Assembly (NCBI GenBank): GCA_903862155.1
Contig: CAIOXF010000193.1
Location: forward strand, 1 to 21,782
DNA: 21,782 nucleotides
Origin: an uncultured cyanobacterium
GTDB lineage: Bacteria > Cyanobacteriota > Cyanobacteriia > PCC-6307 > Cyanobiaceae
Direction: 5' to 3'
In this document: piece by piece, positions 13,860-21,782 of the stretch
Numbering within the stretch: the first letter of the stretch is position 1
Layout: each line of letters starts with the position of its first letter
Translations under genes and position numbers: made by a program
The notes under the pieces: model-generated
What the model saw: only the letters and a program-made list of their open reading frames with translations
What the model was told of the DNA's origin: nothing
The model's database searches: none

Positions 13860-14972
13860 ATGGATCACCAACATCTGGCCAGCCACGCCAGCCGTTTCGC
13901 CATCAACGCACCGGTGGCTGCGGTGGAGCCCCTAGGCAGCGGCAATGTGAACGACACCTACCGGGTGCGCACGACAGCTGGCGATCACTACGTGCTCCAG
14001 CGCATCAATACCCGGGTGTTCCGCCAGCCGGAGCTGGTGATGGCCAACCTGGCCGCGCTCACGGAGCACGTGGAGGCCCGCCACTCCGCCGGAACCTGGG
14101 CAGACCAGAGCTGTGACGACCGCCCCTGGGACGTGCCACGCCCGATCCCCCTCGCCGATGGCAGTGCCAACTGGCTGCTGAGCAACGGCGAGGCCTGGCG
14201 GATGCTGAGCTTCGTGGACGATGCCACCAGCCTCGACACCATCGACAACCCGGAGCAGGCCCAGGAGGTGGGCCGGGCCCTGGGCACCTTCCACCGGCTG
14301 ATCCACGACCTGCCAGCTGAACGGCTCGCCGACACCCTGGAGGGTTTCCACATCACCCCGGGCTACCTGGCGGCCTACGAGACCGAGCGGGCCGGGAGCC
14401 AGGTGGAACGCTGCGAGGCCAGCCGTTGGTGCGAGGCCTTCGTGGATGAGCGCCGAGATCTTGCGCCCGTGCTGGAAGACGCCAAGGCTTCGGGGCGTTT
14501 GCAGTTGCGCCCGATCCATGGCGATCCCAAGGTGAACAACGTGATGGTGTGCGCCACCAGCGGCAAGGCCGTGGCGCTGGTGGATCTCGACACCGTGAAA
14601 CCGGGCCTGATCCACTACGACATCGGCGACTGTCTGCGCTCCGGTTGCAATCCCCTGGGGGAGGAAACCCTCGACTTCAATGCGGTGCACTTCGATCTCG
14701 ATCTCTGCAGGGCAATGCTCGGGGGCTACCTGAGTGAGGGTCGGGCCTTCCTCCGCGAAGCCGACATCGCCCACCTGTTTGATGCGATCCGGCTGATTCC
14801 CTTTGAGCTGGGGCTGCGCTTCTTCAGCGATCACTTGGCCGGCAACGTGTACTTCAAGGCACGCCATAGCCGCCACAACCTGGAGCGCGCCCAGGTGCAG
14901 TTCCGGTTGGTGGAGAGCATCGAGGCCCAGGAGCCGGCGATCCGCGGCCTGATTGCCGAGCTCTGCCGATGA
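13860..14972 (+). CDS. NahK-like sugar kinase of the aminoglycoside phosphotransferase (APH) superfamily
   Basis: This is a 370-residue cytoplasmic kinase with the APH/choline kinase fold. The nucleotide loop is GSGNVNDTY (26-34), followed by YVLQRINTRVFRQPELVMAN, a segment resembling N-acetylhexosamine 1-kinases (often labelled mucin desulfatase). The catalytic loop is HGDPKVNN (220-227), and the metal-binding motif is VDLDTVKPG with Asp242. A hexosamine or other sugar is a likely substrate by family, but specificity cannot be read from the sequence. ATG 13860 is chosen because AAGGA lies 10 nt upstream; ATG 13815 would add 15 residues that do not look like the family. The stop overlaps the next start as ATGA, so the DOMON-like protein is translationally coupled to it. 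Confidence 0.9.
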   Translation: MDHQHLASHASRFAINAPVAAVEPLGSGNVNDTYRVRTTAGDHYVLQRINTRVFRQPELVMANLAALTEHVEARHSAGTWADQSCDDRPWDVPRPIPLADGSANWLLSNGEAWRMLSFVDDATSLDTIDNPEQAQEVGRALGTFHRLIHDLPAERLADTLEGFHITPGYLAAYETERAGSQVERCEASRWCEAFVDERRDLAPVLEDAKASGRLQLRPIHGDPKVNNVMVCATSGKAVALVDLDTVKPGLIHYDIGDCLRSGCNPLGEETLDFNAVHFDLDLCRAMLGGYLSEGRAFLREADIAHLFDAIRLIPFELGLRFFSDHLAGNVYFKARHSRHNLERAQVQFRLVESIEAQEPAIRGLIAELCR

Positions 14973-15586
14973 ACGTCTCCAGCCCCTTCAAGCTCCAACC
15001 CTTCGGCGGCGAAGCCGAACAAGAGGCCCTTGGATTGGAATCCCTCAGCCTCGTCGGCCAGGTGGCCCTGGAGCGACGGGGAGCTGCAACGATTCTCTGC
15101 ATCGACTACCGGCTGGTAGCCGATCTCGGCGACAGCCCGCAGGCCCTGCTGCTGCCAGCGCCAGCCACCGCACCAGCCCGCTGCGACGGGCTATGGCAGC
15201 ACACCTGCCTGGAGGCGTTCGTGGCCGACGCCGATGCTGACGCCTACTGGGAGTTGAACATGGCCCCAAGCGGCGACTGGGCGCTGTATCGCTTCACGGG
15301 CTACCGCATCGGGCAGGAATCACCTCCGGGCGAGGCCCTGTCCTTCCCGATCACGCGTCGGGTCGATGGCCTGGAGCTCCAGCTGCGCTGGCCGCTGCCA
15401 ACAGAGCTGACTTCCGCCGCGGAGCTCCGCCTGGGCATCACCGCCGTGGTGGAGCAACGCAGCGGCGCACTCAGCTACTGGGCCCTGCACCATCCCGGCC
15501 AGGAGGCCGACTTTCACCGCCGTGATGGTTTCAGCCTGCACTGGCCGGCCAATGGCGGCTTCGACGCACGGCCACCACGCCCGTGA
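14969..15586 (+). CDS. DOMON-like domain protein
   Basis: This 205-residue soluble protein has no signal peptide. The segment LWQHTCLEAFVADADADAYW, followed by ELNMAPSGDWALYRFTGYR, and the late segment YWALHHPGQEADFHRRDGF are typical of bacterial DOMON-like proteins related to carbohydrate- or heme-binding beta-sandwich domains. DOMON-type folds bind sugars or heme, and pairing with a sugar kinase makes a sugar ligand attractive, but this is inference. The start overlaps the kinase stop by 4 nt (ATGA), so the two proteins are made together. The 3' end overlaps convergent folB by 56 nt. Confidence 0.87.
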   Translation: MNVSSPFKLQPFGGEAEQEALGLESLSLVGQVALERRGAATILCIDYRLVADLGDSPQALLLPAPATAPARCDGLWQHTCLEAFVADADADAYWELNMAPSGDWALYRFTGYRIGQESPPGEALSFPITRRVDGLELQLRWPLPTELTSAAELRLGITAVVEQRSGALSYWALHHPGQEADFHRRDGFSLHWPANGGFDARPPRP

Positions 15587-15947
15587 ACCCCGGCACTGGC
15601 GCCTTGCATTTGCGCAACTCCAGCCGCACCGGCACAGGCTCGGCGGCTCCCCGTTGCTCGGCCGCGCAAGCACCCACCTGGTCAAGGATCCGCTCGGCGT
15701 AGTGCTCAAGCGTGAGGCAGCGCAATGACTGGGCCTGCCGCTGCAGCGCCGTGATCACCCAGCTGTAGTCGAGGGTGCGGGCGAGATCGTCGCTGCGACC
15801 GGCCGCCGCGAGATCCAGCGCCACTTCCAGATCCAGCTCGAACCACTGGCCCTCGGCCCGCTCAAACTCCAACACCCCCACGTGGGCCCAGAGCCGCAGC
15901 CCGCGCACCAGGATTCGATCACCACTCACGTGAGAGCCATCACTCAC
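15531..15947 (-). CDS. folB: Dihydroneopterin aldolase
   Basis: FolB converts 7,8-dihydroneopterin to 6-hydroxymethyl-7,8-dihydropterin and glycolaldehyde in folate synthesis. The protein has 138 residues from GTG 15947, slightly longer than the usual 120 or so. Visible family features are RILVRGLRLWAHVGVLEFER (substrate-site Glu region), LDYSWV with the conserved Tyr, LTLEHYAERI with the pterin-binding Glu, and the catalytic Lys in LRKCKAPVPG. The start overlaps the proA stop as GTGA, so translation is probably coupled. Its last 19 codons lie antisense to the 3' end of the DOMON-like gene. Confidence 0.95.
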   Translation of the reverse strand: MSDGSHVSGDRILVRGLRLWAHVGVLEFERAEGQWFELDLEVALDLAAAGRSDDLARTLDYSWVITALQRQAQSLRCLTLEHYAERILDQVGACAAEQRGAAEPVPVRLELRKCKAPVPGFTGVVAVRRSRHWPASAG

Positions 15948-17275
15948 AGCGGCAGGCTGCGGTGGGTGAACTGGCGAGTGCCGCTGGCGTAATCGGCGGC
16001 GATGTGGCCATCGCCGCGCAGGCGGTAGCGGTAAGTCACCAGACCCTCCAGACCCACCGGCCCGCGGGGCGGCAGGGTTTGGGTGCTGATGCCCACTTCC
16101 GCCCCAAAGCCGTAGCGGAAGCCATCGGCGAAGCGGGTGGAGCAGTTCAGGTACACCCCGGCGCTGTCCACCGCCGCCAGAAAACGATCGGCCGTGGCCG
16201 GATCAGTGGTGCAGATCGCATCGGTGTGGCGCGAGCCGTAGCGGCCGATGTGTTCCAGAGCCGCATCGAGGTCGGGCACCACCTTCACCGCCAGGATCAT
16301 GTCGGAGTACTCGGTGCTCCAGTCGGCGTCGGTGGCGACATGGCTTACCCCCAGGGCCTGGGCAGCAGCATCGCCGCGCAACTCCACACCGGCGGCGGCA
16401 AAGGCATCGATCGCCTGGGGGAGGAACTGGGGCGCAATGGCCTGATGCACCAGCAGGGTTTCGATCGCGTTACAGGCGGCCGGGTACTGGGTTTTGGAAT
16501 CGATCGCCACCCGCAGGGCCAGGGCCGGATCCGCTGCCGCATCCACGTAGAAATGGCAGATGCCGTCGGCGTGGCCCAGCACCGGGATGCGGGTGTTGTC
16601 TTGGATGAACTGCACCAGGGCATTGGAGCCCCTGGGGATGATCAGATCCACCAGGCCATCGAGCTTGAGCAGCGCCAGGCTCTCCTCACGGCTGGTGAGC
16701 AGCTCCAGAGCAGCCGGCTCCACGGCACTGGCCGCCAGGCCCTCGCGCAGGGCCTCGATGATCGCTGTGCAACTCCGGTTCGCCTCGCGGCCTCCCTTAA
16801 GGATGGCGCCGTTACCGGAGCGAATCGCTAGCGAGGCGATCTGCATCACCGCATCGGGGCGCGCCTCGAAGATCACCCCCACCACGCCAAGGGGCACGGT
16901 GATGCGCTCCAGCACCAGCCCCTGATCGAGCTCGGTATGCAGCTGACGCCGGCCCAGGGGATCGGCCAGGGCCGCCACCTGGCGCACACCGGTGATGGCG
17001 CCATCGAGTTTGGGGCCGTCGAGCTTGAGCCGGGCCACCAGTGCCGAAGCCAGGCCATCGGCCGCAGCGGCGTCCAGGTCTTGCCGGTTGGCCTCCAGGA
17101 TCTGCTCACGCCTGGCCTCGAGGGCATCGGCCATCGCCTGCAGGGCGGCCTGGCGCTCGCCATCGGAGCGCTGGGCCAGGGCCATGGCACTGCGGCGCAC
17201 GGCAGCGGCCCGCTGCAGCAGCTCCGGGCTGGGGTCGGGAACGGAAGCGGCGGAAAAGCTCATGGCCGCCATCAT
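15944..17275 (-). CDS. proA: Gamma-glutamyl phosphate reductase
   Basis: ProA reduces L-glutamyl 5-phosphate with NADPH to glutamate 5-semialdehyde in proline synthesis. It has 443 residues. The aldehyde dehydrogenase-fold features are present: VPLGVVGVIFEARPD (127-141), NGAILKGGREANRS (155-168), LIIPRGSNALVQFI, and the catalytic Cys268 in YPAACNAIETLLVH. The C-terminus GPVGLEGLVTYRYRLRGDGH is also typical. The start at 17275 overlaps the ROK kinase stop as ATGA; ATG 17272 and 17263 are near-equivalent alternatives. The stop overlaps the folB start. It is thus the middle member of three overlapping genes. Confidence 0.96.
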   Translation of the reverse strand: MMAAMSFSAASVPDPSPELLQRAAAVRRSAMALAQRSDGERQAALQAMADALEARREQILEANRQDLDAAAADGLASALVARLKLDGPKLDGAITGVRQVAALADPLGRRQLHTELDQGLVLERITVPLGVVGVIFEARPDAVMQIASLAIRSGNGAILKGGREANRSCTAIIEALREGLAASAVEPAALELLTSREESLALLKLDGLVDLIIPRGSNALVQFIQDNTRIPVLGHADGICHFYVDAAADPALALRVAIDSKTQYPAACNAIETLLVHQAIAPQFLPQAIDAFAAAGVELRGDAAAQALGVSHVATDADWSTEYSDMILAVKVVPDLDAALEHIGRYGSRHTDAICTTDPATADRFLAAVDSAGVYLNCSTRFADGFRYGFGAEVGISTQTLPPRGPVGLEGLVTYRYRLRGDGHIAADYASGTRQFTHRSLPL

Positions 17276-18159
17276 CCCAACCGATCCAGGGCGAGCTTGG
17301 CCGCCCCCAGCCGCCCGGCGCCATTGCCCAGTTCGCAGCGGCGGATCTCCAGATCCACCCGGCTCACCGCCAGCACCCGCTGCTCCACCTCAGCCCACAC
17401 CGCCGGCAAAAAATGATGGCTGGCGCCGCTGAGCCCCCCGCCAATCAGCACCCGTTGGGGCGTCAGCACGTAGAGCAGCGAACTGAGCCCGATGCCCAGC
17501 AGCTGGCCGTAGCGACTCCAAACGCCCAGGGCTTCGGCATCGCCTGCGTCGGCGCGGCGACAGAGCTCGGCCGGCTCCAGATCGCTGAGGCGGGCCAGGC
17601 CTCGGAGGCTGCAGTAACTCTCCAGCGAGCCCCGGTTGCCGCTGTTGCAGGGGGGCCCATCGGGCTGAATGCCAATCAACCCGGGTTCGGCCGCAGCGCC
17701 GTGGGGTCCAGTGAACAGCTGCCCCCCCAGCAGCACAGCTCCGCCCACGCCGGTGCCCAAGGTGAGGAGCAACACGTCGTTGGCCCCGCGGGCAGCCCCC
17801 CGCCAGGCCTCCCCGATGGCCGCACAGTTGGCGTCATTGGCGCAGGTGACGCGCCGGCCGATCAGCGGTTCGAGCCAATCGGCAAGGGGCACATCGCTCC
17901 AGCCGGGCAGGTTGATCGCCAGGCGCGCCACCCGGCAGGCCCGATCGGCGGGGCCGGGATGGCCGATCCCCACCAGATCGGCCTCACGGGCCGGATCCAA
18001 CGCGGCAATGGCCTCGGCGATGGCCGTCGTGACAGCCCCGGGCATGGCCGGCTGGGGGGTGGGGGCCTCCAGCTCAGCCAGCAGCTCACCCGAGCGGCTG
18101 AAGCGCCCCAGCTTGATGGCGGTGCCGCCCAGATCCACACCGATCAGTTGACCTGTCAT
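17272..18159 (-). CDS. ROK-family sugar kinase with degenerate zinc motif
   Basis: This 295-residue sugar kinase has the ROK fold. The N-terminal phosphate motif is GVDLGGTAIKLG (7-18). The catalytic Asp109 is in CANDANCAAIGEAW, and TLGTGVGGAVLLGG (133-146) is the second phosphate-binding segment. Glucose is a likely substrate by family. The canonical ROK zinc signature (GEIGH ... CxCGxxGCxE) is altered. The positions read AEPGL (157-161) and CNSGNRGSLE (171-180), so the ligand His is Leu, and the second and third Cys are Ser. The catalytic-site Glu158 and Glu180 remain. It starts 13 nt after the upstream tamB-like gene and overlaps proA by 4 nt. Confidence 0.92.
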   Translation of the reverse strand: MTGQLIGVDLGGTAIKLGRFSRSGELLAELEAPTPQPAMPGAVTTAIAEAIAALDPAREADLVGIGHPGPADRACRVARLAINLPGWSDVPLADWLEPLIGRRVTCANDANCAAIGEAWRGAARGANDVLLLTLGTGVGGAVLLGGQLFTGPHGAAAEPGLIGIQPDGPPCNSGNRGSLESYCSLRGLARLSDLEPAELCRRADAGDAEALGVWSRYGQLLGIGLSSLLYVLTPQRVLIGGGLSGASHHFLPAVWAEVEQRVLAVSRVDLEIRRCELGNGAGRLGAAKLALDRLG

Positions 18160-18172
18160 CTCAGGGAGCTTC

Positions 18173-21100
18173 TTAGAAGCGGAAGAACAGCTGCAACTGG
18201 CTCTGCCAGGCGCCCTGGGTATCGAAACCAGCCTGCACGTTGAGGTTCTCCGATGCCTTGTAGGAGAGGTTCAGCTGGGGCGGCACGTCGGAACGGTTGG
18301 GGGCCGCCAGCACCGACGCATTGAAGCGCTCGGTCACATCCAGGCCGATCTCCGTACCGAGCACCAGCTGGGGCGGCACCCGGCGGGAGCGCAGGTCGGA
18401 GGTGTCGTTGAGCACCGGGTTCACATAGGTGGGATAGAGGGCAAAGCTCAGCCGCTGGCCGAAGGCTTCGCTCAGGCCCCCCAGTACCGGTGAGAGCAGC
18501 GACTGGCCCAGCACCGTGGCCAGGGCAGCACCAGCACCACCGCCGGTGAGGCCGGCCAGGGAGTTGCCACCGATCAGGGCGATCAGGCGCTCCTGGGGCA
18601 GGGGCGGTGAGCTGCGCAGCCGGATGTTGTCGGCGATGCGATCGGCCGGGCCACTCACGCTCACCGTGATCCGCACCAGGTTGAGCTGATTGAGAGAACT
18701 GAACCCGCTCTGGGGCTGGGTGGAGGCCAGGGTCTGGGCGTTCGGCGTACCCAGGCCGCTGGTGCCGAGGGCGGGGTTGGAGAGGCTGTCCGACACCCGG
18801 GTGCGCAACGCGATGTCGAGATAGGGCACCAGGCCCAGGGCCGGGGTGAACACCGCCACGTTCGGCGCGTCGGGATCGAGGCTGAAGGTGGTGGTGAACA
18901 GGTTGAGGCGGCCGCCCAGCAACCGCACCACGCCGGTGGCCCGCAGGGAGGGATCGAGCTTGCCGCTGAGCCGCAGCAGGCCGCCGGTGGTGAAGTTGGC
19001 CACATTCGGCACCCCCACCCGCAGGTCGGGGCCGAGGCGTAAGCGCAGGTCGTCGAAGGCGAGGGGGGAGAAGCGCGGCACATTGGCCCGCAGGCTTTCG
19101 GCGGTGTCGGATTCCACCTCGGGCCCCAGCAGCAGCAGGGGCTGGCGGAAATCCCAGCGGGCCTCCGCCAGCTGGGGCACGGTGACCGGCCTCACCACCC
19201 CGCCCTGTTCGGTGGCGAGCCGGCCGGGCTGCACGTTCACGCTGCCCTTGGAGATGCGCACATCCCCGCCCATCACGAGCTGGCGCAGACTGCCGCCCAC
19301 CCGCAGGTTGCCGTCGGCCACGGCCTGCATGCGCGGCAGCTTGAAGGGCACCTGCTGGAGCTCCACCGCCAGGCCGCCGGGCCGGCCCGGCGGCGGCGCA
19401 TTCCAGAGCGAGAGGTTGCCGCTGCCGCTCACCTTGCCCTTAGCCCCCACCGAGGCGGTGAGCTGCTGGAGGAACAGCTGCTGGAAGTCGAACAGCACCA
19501 GCCCCTCCACATCCTTCACCGTCTGGCCGATGAAGCGCAGCTGACCGTTGCGCACCCGCACGAAGCCGTTGGCGATCGGCTGCTGCAGGCTTCCCCGCAC
19601 CAGCAGCTGCAGGTCGGCGCTGCCCTGCTGCCACAACAGAGCCGGCTCGGCCACCGAGGTGAGGAAGCGCACCCCATCGCCGCGGCTGGCCAGGCGCAGC
19701 TCCAACTCCTGATCGGCCGGATCGAGGGGCACCACACCCGCCAGATCCACGCTGCTGGAAGCCCCTGCGGCCTGCAGGGCCAGATCCAGCCGCAACCGCC
19801 GGCCCTCTAGGGCAATGGCACCGCGCTCCAAGGTAAGCGGGGTGCCGCGCAGGGATGCGTCGCTGAGGCCGAGGTTGAGGGCCAGGGCCGTGGGCGCCGT
19901 GCCGCCCAGGCGGTAGCGGCCAGAGCCATTGAGGCTGCCCAACAGGCCAGGTGGCACGGGCGTGAGCAGGGCCACCAGGCTCAAGGGCAGCTGCTCAAAG
20001 CTGAACTCTCCGGCCCCGGAGCGCAGGGGTCCCTGCAGCCGCGCCACCAGGGGGCGCTCGGTGAGCGCCGCATCGGCATCGTTGCCAGACAGCCACAGAT
20101 GGCTGCTCAGCTGGAGATCGGCACGGGCGCCGGCGAGGTTGGGCCCCCGCAGATCCAGGTTGAGGTCCACCCGGGCCTGGAGTTTGTCGAGCCGTTCGGC
20201 CAAGGTGCCGCTCGGTGCATCGCTGCGGAACTGGGCCAGCCGCTGCCGGGCTGCATCGAGAGCGGCCAGCTGGTCGTGGATGGAGCCGCCAAAGGTGTCG
20301 ATGAACAGGCCCGCCAGGTCGACTGCGGAGCCGCCGATCGGCGGAGGGCCATTGCGCCACTGGGGCCAGGCCTCGGCCAGCTGGCGGAAGAGATCTGCCC
20401 CCAGGCCGCGCCCCTCAAAGCGACTACGGAACGGTCCCTTCCAGGAGCCGCTCCAGCGCACCGCCAGCGCGCCGGAGCCCTGGGGTTCAAAGCGGCCGGT
20501 GGCGCTGTAGCGGCGGTTGGCATAGCTGCCCTGGAGGGCAAGGCTGCGACCGCGCACCCCCAGGAACACGGGTCGATCGATGGCCACCTGGCCACCGAAT
20601 CCGAGGGGCTGGAGGGTGAGCTCTCCGGTGCCGCTGAGGCTGCCCTGCAAGGGCTGAAAGCGCGAGCGAGGGCCTACGGCGAGGGTGAGGCCCTCCAGCG
20701 GCAGGCGGCGGGCCTGCCAGCGATAGGCGCGGGGGCGGCCCTGCAGCCGGAGTTCGCCGCCACTGCGCTGAAGCAGCACCTCCACCGGCACCCAACGCCG
20801 ATCGAGGCGGGCCGTGAGCAACCCCGGCAGAGCTGGGGCCAATGGCTGCATGCGCAGGAACCCGCCGCCGCCGGCGTCGCCCAGCCAGCTGCCGCGCCAC
20901 TCCTCCTGCAGCCCCACCGGGCCGGCCACAGGGCGATCGAGGCTCAGGGCCAGATCGGGCACCAGGGCATGGAGCGGCCCGCGCACGCTGCCGTAGCCAT
21001 CGAGCACCCCATCCAGCCGGGTGCCCAGGGCCGGATTCAGGCGCGCCAGGGGATAGCGGCGCAGGTCGAGGGTGAGATCGAGGTTGCCCGGGCGCGCTCC

Positions 21101-21782
21101 CCGAGCCCCTCCAATAGACAGAGGCAAACGGCCACTGGCCGTGAGGTGGGGGCTGCTGAAGCGCTCCAGCCGCAGCGTGCCGTTGTCCCAGTCCCAGGCG
21201 GCGGTCCATCCCCCCAGCAGCGGGTTGGCAGCCTGGGCCAGGGTGCCGCTGAGGCGCGGCTGGCGCCAGGGGCCCCGCAACGCCAGCTGGCCGGTGAGGG
21301 CATCGCGCAACAACCAGGCCGGAGGGCTGGGCTGCAGGGCGAGATCAGCCGGGCGCAGGAGGAAACGGCTGGTGAGGTTCCACTGGGGTCCCACCGAACC
21401 CTGCAGCGTGAGCTGGGAGCCACCGCGGTTGGCCTGCAGGCTCAGGCCCGTGAGCTGGCGCTGGCGCAGCACACCTCGCCCGCTCAACCGCAAGGGGGGC
21501 GCCGCTTTGCCCCCGGGAGGTGTGCCCTGGAGCTCGGCCTCCAGACGTCCGCTGGCCAGGTTGAAGCGGGCATCCCCCTGGCCTCGCCATCCGGCCACCT
21601 GCCACCGGGGAGCCTTCAGTGCCAACTGGTTGCCAGCGCAGTGGAGCGCGAGCCGATCCAGCACGGCCTCTCGGCGCGCACCACCACGCCACTGCAGCTG
21701 GGGCACCTGCCACCGGCCCTGACAGCTGGCCTGGTTGCCAGTGAGCTGGAGCTTCAGTGCACCGGACGCTTCGCCGCGCAGC
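18173..21782 (-). CDS. TamB-like (DUF490) envelope protein, TIC236-related, N-terminus beyond window
   Basis: This is a very long frame open to the right edge, with over 1,200 residues visible and the start outside. The composition is repetitive and beta-strand-rich, with alternating short strands such as LRLSGRGVLRQRQLTGLSLQ and QGRPRAYRWQARRLPLEGL. That is the pattern of AsmA/TamB repeating beta-groove proteins that bridge inner and outer membranes and help move lipids or assemble outer-membrane proteins. The C-terminal part (about 18173-19400) fits the TamB/DUF490 domain and ends in LQLFFRF, with a terminal Phe. Cyanobacterial homologues of this family are the relatives of plastid TIC236. 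It is the first visible gene of the minus-strand run with ROK-proA-folB, 13 nt upstream of the ROK start. Assignment to TamB is confident; the operon role is inference. Confidence 0.92.
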   Translation of the reverse strand, partial: LRGEASGALKLQLTGNQASCQGRWQVPQLQWRGGARREAVLDRLALHCAGNQLALKAPRWQVAGWRGQGDARFNLASGRLEAELQGTPPGGKAAPPLRLSGRGVLRQRQLTGLSLQANRGGSQLTLQGSVGPQWNLTSRFLLRPADLALQPSPPAWLLRDALTGQLALRGPWRQPRLSGTLAQAANPLLGGWTAAWDWDNGTLRLERFSSPHLTASGRLPLSIGGARGARPGNLDLTLDLRRYPLARLNPALGTRLDGVLDGYGSVRGPLHALVPDLALSLDRPVAGPVGLQEEWRGSWLGDAGGGGFLRMQPLAPALPGLLTARLDRRWVPVEVLLQRSGGELRLQGRPRAYRWQARRLPLEGLTLAVGPRSRFQPLQGSLSGTGELTLQPLGFGGQVAIDRPVFLGVRGRSLALQGSYANRRYSATGRFEPQGSGALAVRWSGSWKGPFRSRFEGRGLGADLFRQLAEAWPQWRNGPPPIGGSAVDLAGLFIDTFGGSIHDQLAALDAARQRLAQFRSDAPSGTLAERLDKLQARVDLNLDLRGPNLAGARADLQLSSHLWLSGNDADAALTERPLVARLQGPLRSGAGEFSFEQLPLSLVALLTPVPPGLLGSLNGSGRYRLGGTAPTALALNLGLSDASLRGTPLTLERGAIALEGRRLRLDLALQAAGASSSVDLAGVVPLDPADQELELRLASRGDGVRFLTSVAEPALLWQQGSADLQLLVRGSLQQPIANGFVRVRNGQLRFIGQTVKDVEGLVLFDFQQLFLQQLTASVGAKGKVSGSGNLSLWNAPPPGRPGGLAVELQQVPFKLPRMQAVADGNLRVGGSLRQLVMGGDVRISKGSVNVQPGRLATEQGGVVRPVTVPQLAEARWDFRQPLLLLGPEVESDTAESLRANVPRFSPLAFDDLRLRLGPDLRVGVPNVANFTTGGLLRLSGKLDPSLRATGVVRLLGGRLNLFTTTFSLDPDAPNVAVFTPALGLVPYLDIALRTRVSDSLSNPALGTSGLGTPNAQTLASTQPQSGFSSLNQLNLVRITVSVSGPADRIADNIRLRSSPPLPQERLIALIGGNSLAGLTGGGAGAALATVLGQSLLSPVLGGLSEAFGQRLSFALYPTYVNPVLNDTSDLRSRRVPPQLVLGTEIGLDVTERFNASVLAAPNRSDVPPQLNLSYKASENLNVQAGFDTQGAWQSQLQLFFRF

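Noticed and set aside
1..21782. CRISPR array, tRNA genes, insertion sequences, prophage or HIP1 octamers
   Set aside because: Reading both strands by eye, I found no regularly spaced repeats, cloverleaf-like sequences, transposase motifs or GCGATCGC. The GH104-like gene is the only phage-related feature and stands alone.

Overview
This is a GC-rich stretch of chromosome from a unicellular cyanobacterium, most likely of the Synechococcus/Cyanobium picocyanobacterial group. The evidence is the start of psbA (photosystem II D1) at the left edge, a cyanobacterial ndhD, DUF2605 and DUF2752 proteins, and a TamB-like protein of the kind related to plastid TIC236. The genes are tightly packed, with short gaps and small overlaps. 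Reading by eye I saw no HIP1 octamer (GCGATCGC), which fits the picocyanobacteria. I saw no tRNA, rRNA, insertion sequence, prophage block or CRISPR array. The window reads as core genome, and I did not find a clear new multi-gene system.

Left part (1-3943): psbA (minus strand, cut by the edge) has a 166-bp upstream region with repeated short elements. Next comes a minus-strand membrane protein with a DUF697/YcjF-type C-terminus and what looks like a degenerate GTPase domain. Divergent from it is a plus-strand run of an uncharacterised protein, a Gly/Arg-rich protein with a small conserved-looking core, and trpS only 4 nt further on.

Middle part (3944-11152): a secreted lysozyme-like protein resembling phage lambda endolysin R (GH104 type) has no ATG, GTG or TTG start in its frame that keeps the signal peptide and catalytic Glu. 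It converges on a DUF2605-DUF2752 pair on the minus strand. Divergent from that pair is a plus-strand series thrS-glk-thrB-ndhD: threonyl-tRNA synthetase without a TGS domain, glucokinase, homoserine kinase, and an NDH-1 membrane subunit. Two of these genes concern threonine (thrB in its synthesis, thrS in its use).

Right part (11198-21782): an M3 oligopeptidase converges on rlmH. Divergent from rlmH is a translationally coupled pair, a NahK-like sugar kinase and a DOMON-like protein. This pair converges with a 56-nt overlap on a minus-strand operon read as tamB-ROK kinase-proA-folB. In that operon the last three genes are linked by 4-nt ATGA and GTGA stop/start overlaps, so proline synthesis, folate synthesis, a sugar kinase and envelope biogenesis are probably co-transcribed. 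The ROK kinase has lost most residues of the family's usual zinc site. The tamB-like gene runs off the right edge.

The points most worth checking are the start codon of the GH104 gene, the degenerate GTPase-like domain, the zinc-less ROK kinase, and the repeated elements upstream of psbA.
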